Below are positions 27,445-36,054 of a stretch of 64,000 nt of DNA, piece after piece (position 1 is the first letter of the stretch; the number at the start of each line of letters is the position of its first letter). The notes under the pieces were generated by a model, which did not search any database, was not told the DNA's origin, and saw only the letters and a list, made by a program, of their open reading frames with translations. The position numbers and the translations under genes are program-made. Source of the DNA: Algorimicrobium algoritergicola (lineage in GTDB: Bacteria > Bacteroidota > Bacteroidia > Flavobacteriales > Flavobacteriaceae). Location of the stretch: the NCBI RefSeq assembly GCF_008086165.1, contig NZ_VSKL01000001.1:558001-622000 (forward strand). The letters are read 5' to 3'.

Positions 27445-27447
27445 TTT

Positions 27448-28434
27448 ATGACTATTTACATTACATTGGATTATGAATTATTCTTTGGCTCGCAAAGTGG
27501 TGGAATTGATGATTGTATCATAAATCCAACCAACGAGCTTCTTAAAATTGTAGATCCATATAATGTGAAAATCGTCTTTTTTGTGGATGTTGGTTACATC
27601 GATAAACTAAATGAATTCAAGCAACAATATCCAGAATTACAGGAAGACTATAAAAAAATCACCTCTCAAATTAAGTCCCTTTCAGAAAATGGCCATGGTA
27701 TAGAATTACATATTCATCCTCATTGGGAAAACACAGTTTATGACGGTGAAAAATGGGTTTTTGATACATCGCAATACAAACTTCAAGATTTTTCAAAAGA
27801 AGAAGCCTATGCCATTGTTAACAAATACACAACGCTTTTAAACAGTATTTCTGGTAATAAAGCCATTGCCTATAGAGCTGGCGGTTGGAGTGCGCAACCA
27901 TTTTCTCATATTTCCGAAGCTTTAAAAGATGCTGGAATTCATATAGATAGTACCACATATCCAAAAGGTTATCATCAATCCAAGCACCAAGCTTACGATT
28001 TTAGAAATGTAGCCCAATACAAGACGGAATATAGGTTTGAAAACGATATAACCGTTGAAGATCCTAATGGTCACTTTACCGAATACCCCATTAGTTCTTA
28101 TAGATTGAGCCCTGTTTTCTTTTGGCGCTTTGCTTTAGAAAAGATTAAAAAGGACAAAAAACATGTTTCTTTTGGTAATGGTTCTGCTATTTCAAAGCCT
28201 AAAATAGAAGTGATAAAATTAATGACACGCTTTTCAAATAGTGTCGTGTCTATTGATGGTTACAAAGCTTCTTATATGCCGAAGGCGTTTAAAAAGTACA
28301 TAAAAAATACGGATAATGCGGGACACTTTGTTCTAATAGGACATCCCAAAGCGTTTACACCTTATTCTTTACAGGAGACGAAAAAATTTATTAAAAACAC
28401 GTACAAAAACCATACGTTTAGTATTTTTAAGTAA
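27448..28434 (+). CDS. NodB-like polysaccharide deacetylase family protein
   Basis: The 328-aa protein resembles the WalW-like branch of the NodB/CE4 fold. Metal-site-like residues are D8-Y9-E10 at the end of the first strand, H88/H90/H92 in LHIHPHW, and R143 in YRAGGW. No signal peptide is present, so it would act in the cytoplasm, perhaps on lipid-linked or nucleotide sugars. It follows the sulfotransferase gene after 3 nt, in the order expected for N-deacetylation coupled to sulfation. It is convergent with the wecG/cpsF gene, 8 nt away. Activity on an N-acetyl sugar is inferred. Confidence 0.75.
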   Translation: MTIYITLDYELFFGSQSGGIDDCIINPTNELLKIVDPYNVKIVFFVDVGYIDKLNEFKQQYPELQEDYKKITSQIKSLSENGHGIELHIHPHWENTVYDGEKWVFDTSQYKLQDFSKEEAYAIVNKYTTLLNSISGNKAIAYRAGGWSAQPFSHISEALKDAGIHIDSTTYPKGYHQSKHQAYDFRNVAQYKTEYRFENDITVEDPNGHFTEYPISSYRLSPVFFWRFALEKIKKDKKHVSFGNGSAISKPKIEVIKLMTRFSNSVVSIDGYKASYMPKAFKKYIKNTDNAGHFVLIGHPKAFTPYSLQETKKFIKNTYKNHTFSIFK

Positions 28435-28442
28435 GATTCACG

Positions 28443-29183
28443 CTATTTTTTCAGGCGCTCTTTAAAAACCAAGTATAAGAATTTAGAATTACCTACTAAA
28501 TACCGTTTCCACATACGTTGTGGCTCTTGAGCAAATCTGTAGAACCATTCCAATCCGTTATTTTGCATCCATAAAGGTGCTCTTTTTACTAATCCTGAAA
28601 CCACATCAAAACTTCCACCAACTCCCATGGTAAAGTTAACTTTTGATAAATGTTCTTTGTTTTGATATAAGAAATTTTCCTTTTTAGGCGAACTAATAGC
28701 AACAAATAATAATTGGGCTTCACTAGCTTCAATATCTTTGGCTATATCTTGTTCTTCTTCTTTTGAAAAATAACCGTTTCTATAACCAGCAATCAGGTCT
28801 TTACTATATTTTTTAGAATAATGATTGACTACTTTCGAGACAATCTCCTCTTTAGCACCTAAAAAGTAAACTTTATAATTTTCTTTATAAGCTAATTCAA
28901 TCAGGTTCTCCATTAAATCGATACCTGCAACGCGTTCTTTTAAAGGTTTCCCTAAAACTTTAGATGCCCAAACAACAGCCATACCATCTGCGTTTATCAG
29001 ATCGCAGTTATTAACGCTTTCTCGTAATTCGTCATCTGTTTGCATGGCAACAATTTTACCTGCATTTACAACTACATGTTGCAGTCTGTTACCTTGGGAA
29101 ATAGATTCGTTTATCAACATAACCGTTTCTTGCATGGTGAAATTATCTACCTGTGTATTCAGAAACTTAACGCGTGTGGACAT
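28443..29183 (-). CDS. WecG/TagA/CpsF family glycosyltransferase
   Basis: The 246-aa GT26 enzyme has the family motifs NADGMAVVWASK near 53, KERVAGIDLMENL near 71, VYFLGAKEE near 93, SSPKKENFL near 145, and GVGGSFDVVSGLVKRAP near 166. Members transfer ManNAc, ManNAcA or glucose to a lipid-linked acceptor. With wecB and wecC just upstream, the likely donor is UDP-ManNAcA. A hairpin with T-run lies between it and wecC, so it may be expressed at a different level. Confidence 0.9.
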   Translation of the reverse strand: MSTRVKFLNTQVDNFTMQETVMLINESISQGNRLQHVVVNAGKIVAMQTDDELRESVNNCDLINADGMAVVWASKVLGKPLKERVAGIDLMENLIELAYKENYKVYFLGAKEEIVSKVVNHYSKKYSKDLIAGYRNGYFSKEEEQDIAKDIEASEAQLLFVAISSPKKENFLYQNKEHLSKVNFTMGVGGSFDVVSGLVKRAPLWMQNNGLEWFYRFAQEPQRMWKRYLVGNSKFLYLVFKERLKK

Positions 29184-29199
29184 ACTTATTTTTCTATTG

Positions 29200-29232
29200 A
29201 AAAAGGATTATCCAAAATAAGAATAATCCTTG
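29200..29232 (-). terminator. Probable intrinsic terminator between wecC and wecG/cpsF
   Basis: On the minus strand AAGGATTAT (29231-29223) pairs with ATAATCCTT (29211-29203), with an 11-nt loop, followed by a run of five T. It would stop or attenuate transcription leaving wecC. Confidence 0.5.
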
Positions 29233-29254
29233 ACTATTTATTTAAATTTCGACA

Positions 29255-30469
29255 TTAAGCCATAGCATTACAAAAATCTAAAACCACTTTATTACTATCT
29301 AGTTTTAAAGTTTTAAACTCTTTATGAGCTACTAAAAACACAACAATATCAGCCTTTTCTGCTGCTACTTTATAATCCGTTATTTTGAATACTTTGTGTT
29401 CTTCAATATTAGGTTCTACAATAAAGTATTCTTCATTATTAGCATTTTGAAGTACTTTTTGAGCAATATATTTTGCAGGCGACTCTCTTAAATCATCAAT
29501 ATTTGGTTTAAAAGCTAGACCCATTAATGCAATACTTGGTTTGCGTCCTTCTTTTAACTCAAATTCCAATTTAGCTGTTTGTACTTTTTCAGCACACCAA
29601 AACGATTTGTAGTTATTTATCTCTCGCGCCTTACCAATAATTTGAGATTCCATAGGATATTCAGCAACTATAAAATAGGGATCCACAGCAATACAATGAC
29701 CTCCAACACCACAACCAGGCTGTAAGATATTAACTCTTGGGTGTTTATTAGCTAACGCAATAAGCTCCCAAACATTAATATCAGCCTTATCACAAATTAG
29801 TGATAATTCATTGGCAAACGCAATCTGTACGTCTCGTGATGAATTTTCAACTAGTTTACACATTTCAGCAGTTCGTGCGTTTGTTTTATGTAAATCACCT
29901 TCTATAAAATCGCGATAAAAATTAACGGCTTTATCTGTCGATTTTTGATCAACACCACCAATTACACGATCGTTATGAACCAATTCATACATGACATTTC
30001 CAGGAAGCACGCGTTCTGGGCAATAGGCAATATTAATTTTACCTTCTAATTCTGGTCTTTCAGAATAGATAAGGTGCATCATTTTCTCTGTAGTTCCAAC
30101 AGGTGATGTGGATTCAATAATATATAAATCGTCTTCTTTTAATAATGGTAAAACAGCTTTAGTTGCAGCTTCAACAAACGAAATATCTGGTTCATTTTTA
30201 GCCTTAAAAGGCGTAGGAACAACAATTAAATATGTATTGGCTTCTACAGGTGTTGTTGCTGCTTTAAGGTAACCATTTGCTACAGCTTCTGCCACAGCAG
30301 TATCTAATTCTGGCTCTACAATATGAATTTTTCCAGCATTAATAGTTTCAACAACTTTCGGGTTTATATCAACACCGTGAACGTAGGTTTTATTTTTTGC
30401 AATTAATGCTGCTGTTGGTAGGCCAATATACCCTAAACCAATCATTACCACACTGGGAGTTTTACTCAT
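29255..30469 (-). CDS. wecC: UDP-N-acetyl-D-mannosamine dehydrogenase
   Basis: This enzyme oxidises UDP-ManNAc to UDP-ManNAcA. The 404-aa protein of the UDP-glucose/GDP-mannose dehydrogenase family has GLGYIGLPTAAL at 12-23, ESTSPVGTTEK near 119, and the catalytic cysteine motif GCGVGGHCIAVDP near 254-266. The GCGVGGHC form distinguishes it from the Ugd-type GYGGSC of the other dehydrogenase in this locus. It lies 2 nt behind wecB. Confidence 0.93.
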   Translation of the reverse strand: MSKTPSVVMIGLGYIGLPTAALIAKNKTYVHGVDINPKVVETINAGKIHIVEPELDTAVAEAVANGYLKAATTPVEANTYLIVVPTPFKAKNEPDISFVEAATKAVLPLLKEDDLYIIESTSPVGTTEKMMHLIYSERPELEGKINIAYCPERVLPGNVMYELVHNDRVIGGVDQKSTDKAVNFYRDFIEGDLHKTNARTAEMCKLVENSSRDVQIAFANELSLICDKADINVWELIALANKHPRVNILQPGCGVGGHCIAVDPYFIVAEYPMESQIIGKAREINNYKSFWCAEKVQTAKLEFELKEGRKPSIALMGLAFKPNIDDLRESPAKYIAQKVLQNANNEEYFIVEPNIEEHKVFKITDYKVAAEKADIVVFLVAHKEFKTLKLDSNKVVLDFCNAMA

Positions 30470-30471
30470 AA

Positions 30472-31596
30472 TTATAACTTTGAAATAAATTCAACAATTC
30501 GTTTACAAGCCAAGCCATCTCCATACGGATTATGCAACTTGCTCATTTGTGTATAGGCGTCTTTACTGTTTAACAACCTATTGGCTTCCGTAACAATTTT
30601 ATTAGTATCTGTACCAACTAATAGTACGGTTCCAGCTTCTACAGCTTCCGGTCTTTCCGTAGTATCTCTCATTACTAGAACAGGTTTACCTAAACTTGGT
30701 GCTTCTTCTTGCACACCTCCACTATCCGTAATAATTAAAAAGGATTGACTCATTAACCAAACAAATGATGGGTAAGAAAGTGGTGCAATTAATTTAATGT
30801 TTTCAATACCTTCTAAAAGCTCATAAACTGGCTTTTGTACTTTTGGATTTAGGTGAACTGGATAAATAATTTGAACTTCTGGATTTTCTAATGCAATTTG
30901 TTTGAGTGCATTGCAAATATTAATAAATCCTTGCCCATGGTTTTCGCGTCTGTGACCAGTAACTAATACTAACCTTTTAGAAGAGTCTACCAGTGTTTTC
31001 AATTCTTCAACCTCATCATCAGAATACGATTCTGAAGTCACTTTGTTTGAACTATATTGAAGTGCATCAATTACCGTGTTTCCTGTTACTAAAATGGAAG
31101 ATTTATTGATGTTCTCGTTTAATAAATTTTGCTCTGAAGTTGTTGTAGGTGCAAAATGATAATCTGAAACTGAACCTGCAATACTTCTATTTATTTCTTC
31201 TGGAAAAGGTGATCGTTTATTAAATGTTCGTAAACCAGCTTCTACATGACATACTTTAGCGCCAGAATAAAATGCTGCAATACTCGCTGCCATAGTCGTT
31301 GTAGTATCTCCATGAACATAAACATAATCCGGTTTAAATTCTTCTAAAACGGGTTTTAAACTTGTAATAATATCAGCCGTTAAGGTGTATAAATTTTGAT
31401 TTGGCTTCATTAAATCTAAATCGAAGTCAGGTATAATTTCAAAAAAAGATAAAACCTGATCTAACATTTCCCTGTGTTGAGCCGTAATGCAAACTTTGGT
31501 TTCAAAAGTATCCGAGTTTATCAGAAATTCTTTAACTAAAGGAGCCATTTTGATAGCTTCAGGACGTGTTCCAAAAATGATTAGATTTTTCTTCAT
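30472..31596 (-). CDS. wecB: UDP-N-acetylglucosamine 2-epimerase (non-hydrolysing)
   Basis: This enzyme interconverts UDP-GlcNAc and UDP-ManNAc. The 374-aa protein has FGTRPEAIKMAPL at 8-20, QHREMLDQVL near 40, HGDTTTTMAAS near 95, HVEAGLRT near 116, VTGHRRENHG near 214, and TDSGGVQEEAPSLGKPV near 289. Length is standard. It heads the wecB-wecC pair and has a TAnnTTTG element 42 nt upstream. Confidence 0.96.
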   Translation of the reverse strand: MKKNLIIFGTRPEAIKMAPLVKEFLINSDTFETKVCITAQHREMLDQVLSFFEIIPDFDLDLMKPNQNLYTLTADIITSLKPVLEEFKPDYVYVHGDTTTTMAASIAAFYSGAKVCHVEAGLRTFNKRSPFPEEINRSIAGSVSDYHFAPTTTSEQNLLNENINKSSILVTGNTVIDALQYSSNKVTSESYSDDEVEELKTLVDSSKRLVLVTGHRRENHGQGFINICNALKQIALENPEVQIIYPVHLNPKVQKPVYELLEGIENIKLIAPLSYPSFVWLMSQSFLIITDSGGVQEEAPSLGKPVLVMRDTTERPEAVEAGTVLLVGTDTNKIVTEANRLLNSKDAYTQMSKLHNPYGDGLACKRIVEFISKL

Positions 31597-31638
31597 TCAA
31601 AAGACTTATATTAAATTCAATAAAGTTCTTACAGTCAG

Positions 31639-31646
31639 CAAAAATA
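31639..31646 (-). promoter_or_regulatory. -7 promoter element before wecB
   Basis: TATTTTTG on the minus strand matches TAnnTTTG in the 109-nt gap between rfbD and wecB, 42 nt before the wecB ATG. Confidence 0.45.
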
Positions 31647-31705
31647 CCATAATAATTTGTTTATCCTATTTTAGATAACGAAGAATATATTTGATAAAGG
31701 GAACA

Positions 31706-32566
31706 CTAAATGTTTTGTAAACAGTTTATTAGGCTAAAAAGCACCGATTTTTCTTCTAATCTTAAATTATGAACTATTTTAGTAGAAGATAACACAGAAT
31801 ATTGCGGTCTTTGAGCTGGAGTCGGATAGCCAGATGTTGGTATCGGTTTTACTGAAATATCATTTTGGGTGAAATTAAAAATGGCTTGTGCAAAGTCAAA
31901 CCAACTTAAAACACCTTGATTACTGTAATGATATAAGCCGAATTTCTTATTGTGACTTAATATAATTTCCAAAACAACTTCTGCTAAATCTTTGGCATAG
32001 GTTGGACTGCCTAATTGGTCATTTACAACATGTAATTCATCTTTTTCAGAACCTAAACGCAACATGGTTTTCACAAAGTTATTTCCAAATTCAGAATATA
32101 ACCACGACGTTCTAATTATAAAGTGATTCTCTAAAGCAGACTGAACATTCCTTTCGCCTTCCAGTTTAGATGCACCATAAACATTGATAGGATTTGGTGT
32201 ATCCGTTTCTAAATAAGGTTCACGTTTAGAACCATCAAACACAAAGTCTGTGGAAATATGAATTAGAACAACGCCATATTTTTTGCAAGCTTCAGCTAAA
32301 TTTTCAGCTCCTGTAGCATTGATTAAAAAGGCTTCCTCTTTTTCTACTTCAGCTTTATCAACTGCTGTATAAGCTGCACAATTTATGCAATAGTTAAAGC
32401 TATTAGATTGAAAGTATGTGTCTACTTGCTCTTGATTTGAAATATCTAAAGTAGCTTTAGTTGCAAAGGTAAAATTAAGAGCTTCATAATTATTGGCTTT
32501 ATTTAACGCGAATAAAGACTTACCAAGCTGACCGTTAGAACCTGTAACTAAAACGTCTGTTTTCAT
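31706..32566 (-). CDS. rfbD: dTDP-4-dehydrorhamnose reductase
   Basis: This is the last step of dTDP-L-rhamnose synthesis. The 286-aa protein has the nucleotide-binding GSNGQLGKSLF at 8-18, NCAAYTAVDKAE near 62-73, STDFVFDG near 105-112 and the catalytic YGASKLEGE near 129-137. Its ATG overlaps the rfbC stop by 4 nt. It is the last of the complete rfbBACD set. Confidence 0.94.
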   Translation of the reverse strand: MKTDVLVTGSNGQLGKSLFALNKANNYEALNFTFATKATLDISNQEQVDTYFQSNSFNYCINCAAYTAVDKAEVEKEEAFLINATGAENLAEACKKYGVVLIHISTDFVFDGSKREPYLETDTPNPINVYGASKLEGERNVQSALENHFIIRTSWLYSEFGNNFVKTMLRLGSEKDELHVVNDQLGSPTYAKDLAEVVLEIILSHNKKFGLYHYSNQGVLSWFDFAQAIFNFTQNDISVKPIPTSGYPTPAQRPQYSVLSSTKIVHNLRLEEKSVLFSLINCLQNI

Positions 32567-33108
32567 TTGAAAAAAGCTTCAAATGTTGGCAGCAATTTGT
32601 CTTTATCTGATAAAAGCAACTCTTGTTCTGGTAGTTGCCAATCAATATTTAACGTTGGATCGTTATAAATAATTCCAGCTTCCGATTCTTTGTTGTAATA
32701 ATTATCGCATTTATAAGCAAAAATAGCTGTATCACTCAAAACCACAAATCCATGAGCAAAGCCACGTGGTAGAAAAAATTGTTTTTTGTTCTCTTCAGAT
32801 AATTCTAAAGCTTGAAACTCACCAAATGTATGGGAATCTTGTCGTACATCAACGGCAATGTCCAAAACACGACCTTTTATAACACGCACGAGTTTGGATT
32901 GAGCATAATTTCCAGTTTGAAAATGGAGTCCACGTAAAACGCCTTTTGTGGAAAAAGTCTCATTGTCTTGAATAAAATTGACATGTTGACCCGTTGCCTC
33001 AAAAAAGTTTTTCTGATTAAAGCTTTCAAAAAAATAGCCTCTTGAATCCTGAAAAATTTGTGGTTCAAGAATAAAGCAATCCTTTAATTTTGTTTCTGTA
33101 ATTCCCAT
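32563..33108 (-). CDS. rfbC: dTDP-4-dehydrorhamnose 3,5-epimerase
   Basis: This cupin-fold epimerase of 181 aa has FFESFNQKNF near 26, FIQDNETFSTKGVLRGLHFQ near 44-63 with the catalytic histidine H62, and PRGFAHGFVVLSD near 117. Length is typical. It overlaps rfbA by one base and rfbD by four. Confidence 0.95.
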   Translation of the reverse strand: MGITETKLKDCFILEPQIFQDSRGYFFESFNQKNFFEATGQHVNFIQDNETFSTKGVLRGLHFQTGNYAQSKLVRVIKGRVLDIAVDVRQDSHTFGEFQALELSEENKKQFFLPRGFAHGFVVLSDTAIFAYKCDNYYNKESEAGIIYNDPTLNIDWQLPEQELLLSDKDKLLPTFEAFFK

Positions 33109-33971
33109 TATTTATTCAACATACCTAAAAGATTGATGCCATAACCACTTTTTAATAAAGGTTCTGCTAACGCTCTAAATTGATCTTCTGAAATATAACC
33201 CATTTCAAAAGCAGCGGCTTCAATGGAGCCGATTTTTAATCCTTGACGTTGTTCTATAACTTCCACAAATTGTGCTGCCTGCAAAAGCGAATCAAACGTA
33301 CCGGTATCTAACCAAGCTGTTCCTCTATCCAGAATACTAACACTTAATTTTCCTTGTTCTAAATAGGCTTTATTAACGTCCGTTATTTCCAGCTCACCTC
33401 GATGACTGGGTTTGATGTTTTTTGCGACTTCAATAACGGAATTATCATAAAAATAAATACCAGGAACGGCATAGTTAGATTTTGGTTTTTCGGGTTTTTC
33501 TTCAATAGACATAACTTGTCCATCATCATTAAAATCTACAACGCCATAACGTTCTGGGTCATTCACGCGATACGCATAAATAATACCACCATCCGGATTA
33601 TTATTACTCTGAAGCAACTTAGCCAAACCAGAACCATAGAAAATATTATCACCAAGAATTAATGCGACTTTATCTTTTTGAATAAAATCCTCAGCTATTA
33701 AAAACGCTTCAGCTAATCCATTAGGATGCTCTTGAACGGCATATTCAAAGGTGCAACCAAACCTCTTACCATCGCCTAATAACTCTTGAAATAAGGGTAA
33801 ATCTTTAGGTGTAGAAATAATGAGAATTTCGTGTATTCCAGCATACATTAAGGTTGATAACGGATAATAAATCATGGGCTTGTCATAAACAGGCATGAGC
33901 TGTTTACTAACCGATAACGTTAATGGATGTAACCGTGTTCCTGATCCTCCTGCTAGAATAATCCCTTTCAT
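33108..33971 (-). CDS. rfbA: Glucose-1-phosphate thymidylyltransferase
   Basis: This enzyme makes dTDP-glucose from dTTP and glucose-1-phosphate. The 287-aa protein has the nucleotidyltransferase signature [11 protein letters not shown] at 8-18, [20 protein letters not shown] at 21-40, and GDNIFYG near 108. It directly abuts rfbB. Typical length for the long RfbA form. Confidence 0.96.
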   Translation of the reverse strand: MKGIILAGGSGTRLHPLTLSVSKQLMPVYDKPMIYYPLSTLMYAGIHEILIISTPKDLPLFQELLGDGKRFGCTFEYAVQEHPNGLAEAFLIAEDFIQKDKVALILGDNIFYGSGLAKLLQSNNNPDGGIIYAYRVNDPERYGVVDFNDDGQVMSIEEKPEKPKSNYAVPGIYFYDNSVIEVAKNIKPSHRGELEITDVNKAYLEQGKLSVSILDRGTAWLDTGTFDSLLQAAQFVEVIEQRQGLKIGSIEAAAFEMGYISEDQFRALAEPLLKSGYGINLLGMLNK

Positions 33972-35000
33972 CTATTTTTTATATTTATCAAAATACCAAT
34001 TAATTGTTTTCTTAATGCCTGATTCAAAATTTTCATCAGCTTTCCAGCCTAAATTAGATTCAATTTTTGATGCATCTATCGCATAGCGAAAATCATGACC
34101 AGGTCTATCAGAAACAAAGGTAATTTGTTCCTTATAAGCTGTGTTTTTTGGTTTTAATTCGTCTAGTGCTTCACAGATAGTATGAGCTATTTCCAAATTA
34201 TTTCGTTCATTTTTTCCACCAATATTATAGGTTTCTCCGGCTTTTCCGGTTTGATATGCTAGGTAAATTCCTTTGCAGTGATCCAAAACATATAACCAAT
34301 CACGAATGTTTTTACCATCGCCATAAATTGGAATATTTTCTCCAGCAATAGCTTTTCTAATTATGGTAGGAATCAACTTTTCATCATGCTGTTTTGGCCC
34401 GTAATTATTGGAGCAGTTTGTAGTTACGACATTCATTCCATAGGTATGAAAATAACTACGAACAATAAAATCTGACGATGCTTTCGATGCACTGTATGGA
34501 CTATTTGGTGCATAGGGTGTGGTTTCTGTAAACAAGCCTGTTTTGCCTAATGTTCCGTAAACCTCATCGGTTGAAATATGTAAAAACCTATTATTCTCAC
34601 AACCTAATTTTAATTGATTTGGACCATTCATCCAGTGCTTTTTGGCAACATCTAATAGATTAAAGGTTCCAAAAACGTTTGTCTCAATAAAGGTATCCGG
34701 GTTTTTGATGGAATTATCTACATGAGATTCTGCTGCAAAATGGATAACACCATTAAACTGATGCTCTTGGAATAGTTTTTCAACTAATTCTCTATCACAA
34801 ATATCACCTTCAACAAAATGGTATTTATCATTATTAGCTATTTCCGTTAAATTAGAAAGCTCACCTGCATAAGTGAGCTTGTCTAAATTTACAATGGATA
34901 TATCTTGAAAATTCTCAAGCAAATGAACTATAAAATTTGAGCCAATAAACCCAGCACCTCCAGTTATTAATAACGTGTTATGCTTCATAGTTTTTGACAT
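33972..35000 (-). CDS. rfbB: dTDP-glucose 4,6-dehydratase
   Basis: This is the second step of dTDP-rhamnose synthesis. The protein has the Rossmann motif GGAGFIGSNF near 13-22, HFAAESHVDNS near 85, STDEVYG near 138 and catalytic YSASKASSD near 169. Two starts are possible: ATG at 35000 (342 aa, overlapping the 3' end of the Wzz-like gene by 23 nt) and ATG at 34988 (338 aa, MKHNTLLITGG), which looks more like family members. The longer form is given. Confidence 0.95.
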   Translation of the reverse strand: MSKTMKHNTLLITGGAGFIGSNFIVHLLENFQDISIVNLDKLTYAGELSNLTEIANNDKYHFVEGDICDRELVEKLFQEHQFNGVIHFAAESHVDNSIKNPDTFIETNVFGTFNLLDVAKKHWMNGPNQLKLGCENNRFLHISTDEVYGTLGKTGLFTETTPYAPNSPYSASKASSDFIVRSYFHTYGMNVVTTNCSNNYGPKQHDEKLIPTIIRKAIAGENIPIYGDGKNIRDWLYVLDHCKGIYLAYQTGKAGETYNIGGKNERNNLEIAHTICEALDELKPKNTAYKEQITFVSDRPGHDFRYAIDASKIESNLGWKADENFESGIKKTINWYFDKYKK

Positions 35001-36048
35001 ATTTAACGGTTTTTCTTGTTACGTAAATTACACATAATAGTAAAAAACCAAATAATGGAAATAGCAAAGAATATCGGTCAGACCATTTTTTAGTTTTTTC
35101 ACCTATCTTTTGAAAGTTTGAAATAACATCAAAATAGACATCTTCATCTACTCTTTTCTCTTGTAATTCTTTTAATTGGTTTCTTAAAACAATTTCTTTT
35201 TCTAACAACTCATATTCTTTAGTGTTAGACCGATCTTTACCTAATGAAAAGCTTTCGCCTCCCAAATTAAACTCTTTAGCTTTCGATTTTGAATCACTTT
35301 CTAATACGTTAATATAAACCTTTTGTAAGGAATCTACTTGAGTTAATTGCGTTACAATGTTGTTCTTTTGAATGGTAAGTAACGAATCTCTCTTTTTCTT
35401 TTTCTTAATAGAATAGTCATTAGTAAATGCTCTGTTTACACCACCTTCCAGCTTGGTAAATATATTGTCATGATAGGCAAGCACGGATATTTTAAATAAG
35501 TCACCGCTATAAATACTCCTATTATTTATAAATTCTTCATAACTGACATCGTAGCGTCTAACACTATCCAAGGTTTTTAAAAACGCATAATATTCAACCA
35601 TTTTTTCGTTTTCTGTTTCAGGCCCCGGTTCAATTTCAAAACCTGCTATTTCAGTAGCTTCTTCTTCACTAATTTCAAAAATATCAGCAATAGTTTCATA
35701 ATTCCGATTACCCAACAGCGCATTGTAATAGCCTACATTAGTAACAAATTGAAACTTAGAATCAAAATAAGGTCTTACCAACATAGATGAACTATATACC
35801 GTTGGTCTGCTGCGCTCCAAAACATAACCAAGTATACCGGCTAAAAGCATAACGATAACAATGATTTTAATGTTAACGATAACAGCTTTTAAAGTATAAA
35901 TAAAAACAGAAAAAATAGCTATAAAAATAGAAGCTATAAATTTAATTAACCTATTAAAAGCATTCCCTATTACATGAAACAACTGCCCTAAGTCAACTTC
36001 TTCCGAATCATTATTAGGCTTATTAGAGTTTTGAGGATTCTCGTTCAT
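34978..36048 (-). CDS. Wzz-like chain-length determinant membrane protein
   Basis: The 356-aa protein has a polar acidic N-terminal tail (about 1-30), a long hydrophobic region (about 33-80) that could form two membrane passes, a large periplasmic part with coiled-coil character (about 225-310), and a C-terminal membrane segment at about 326-343. This is the polysaccharide co-polymerase (Wzz/GumC-like) layout. There is no Wzc tyrosine-kinase domain. It lies 6 nt behind the DUF6909 gene and directly before rfbB. Role in setting chain length is inferred from layout and place. Confidence 0.65.
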   Translation of the reverse strand: MNENPQNSNKPNNDSEEVDLGQLFHVIGNAFNRLIKFIASIFIAIFSVFIYTLKAVIVNIKIIVIVMLLAGILGYVLERSRPTVYSSSMLVRPYFDSKFQFVTNVGYYNALLGNRNYETIADIFEISEEEATEIAGFEIEPGPETENEKMVEYYAFLKTLDSVRRYDVSYEEFINNRSIYSGDLFKISVLAYHDNIFTKLEGGVNRAFTNDYSIKKKKKRDSLLTIQKNNIVTQLTQVDSLQKVYINVLESDSKSKAKEFNLGGESFSLGKDRSNTKEYELLEKEIVLRNQLKELQEKRVDEDVYFDVISNFQKIGEKTKKWSDRYSLLFPLFGFLLLCVIYVTRKTVKYVKNYEA

Positions 36049-36054
36049 ATCTAT

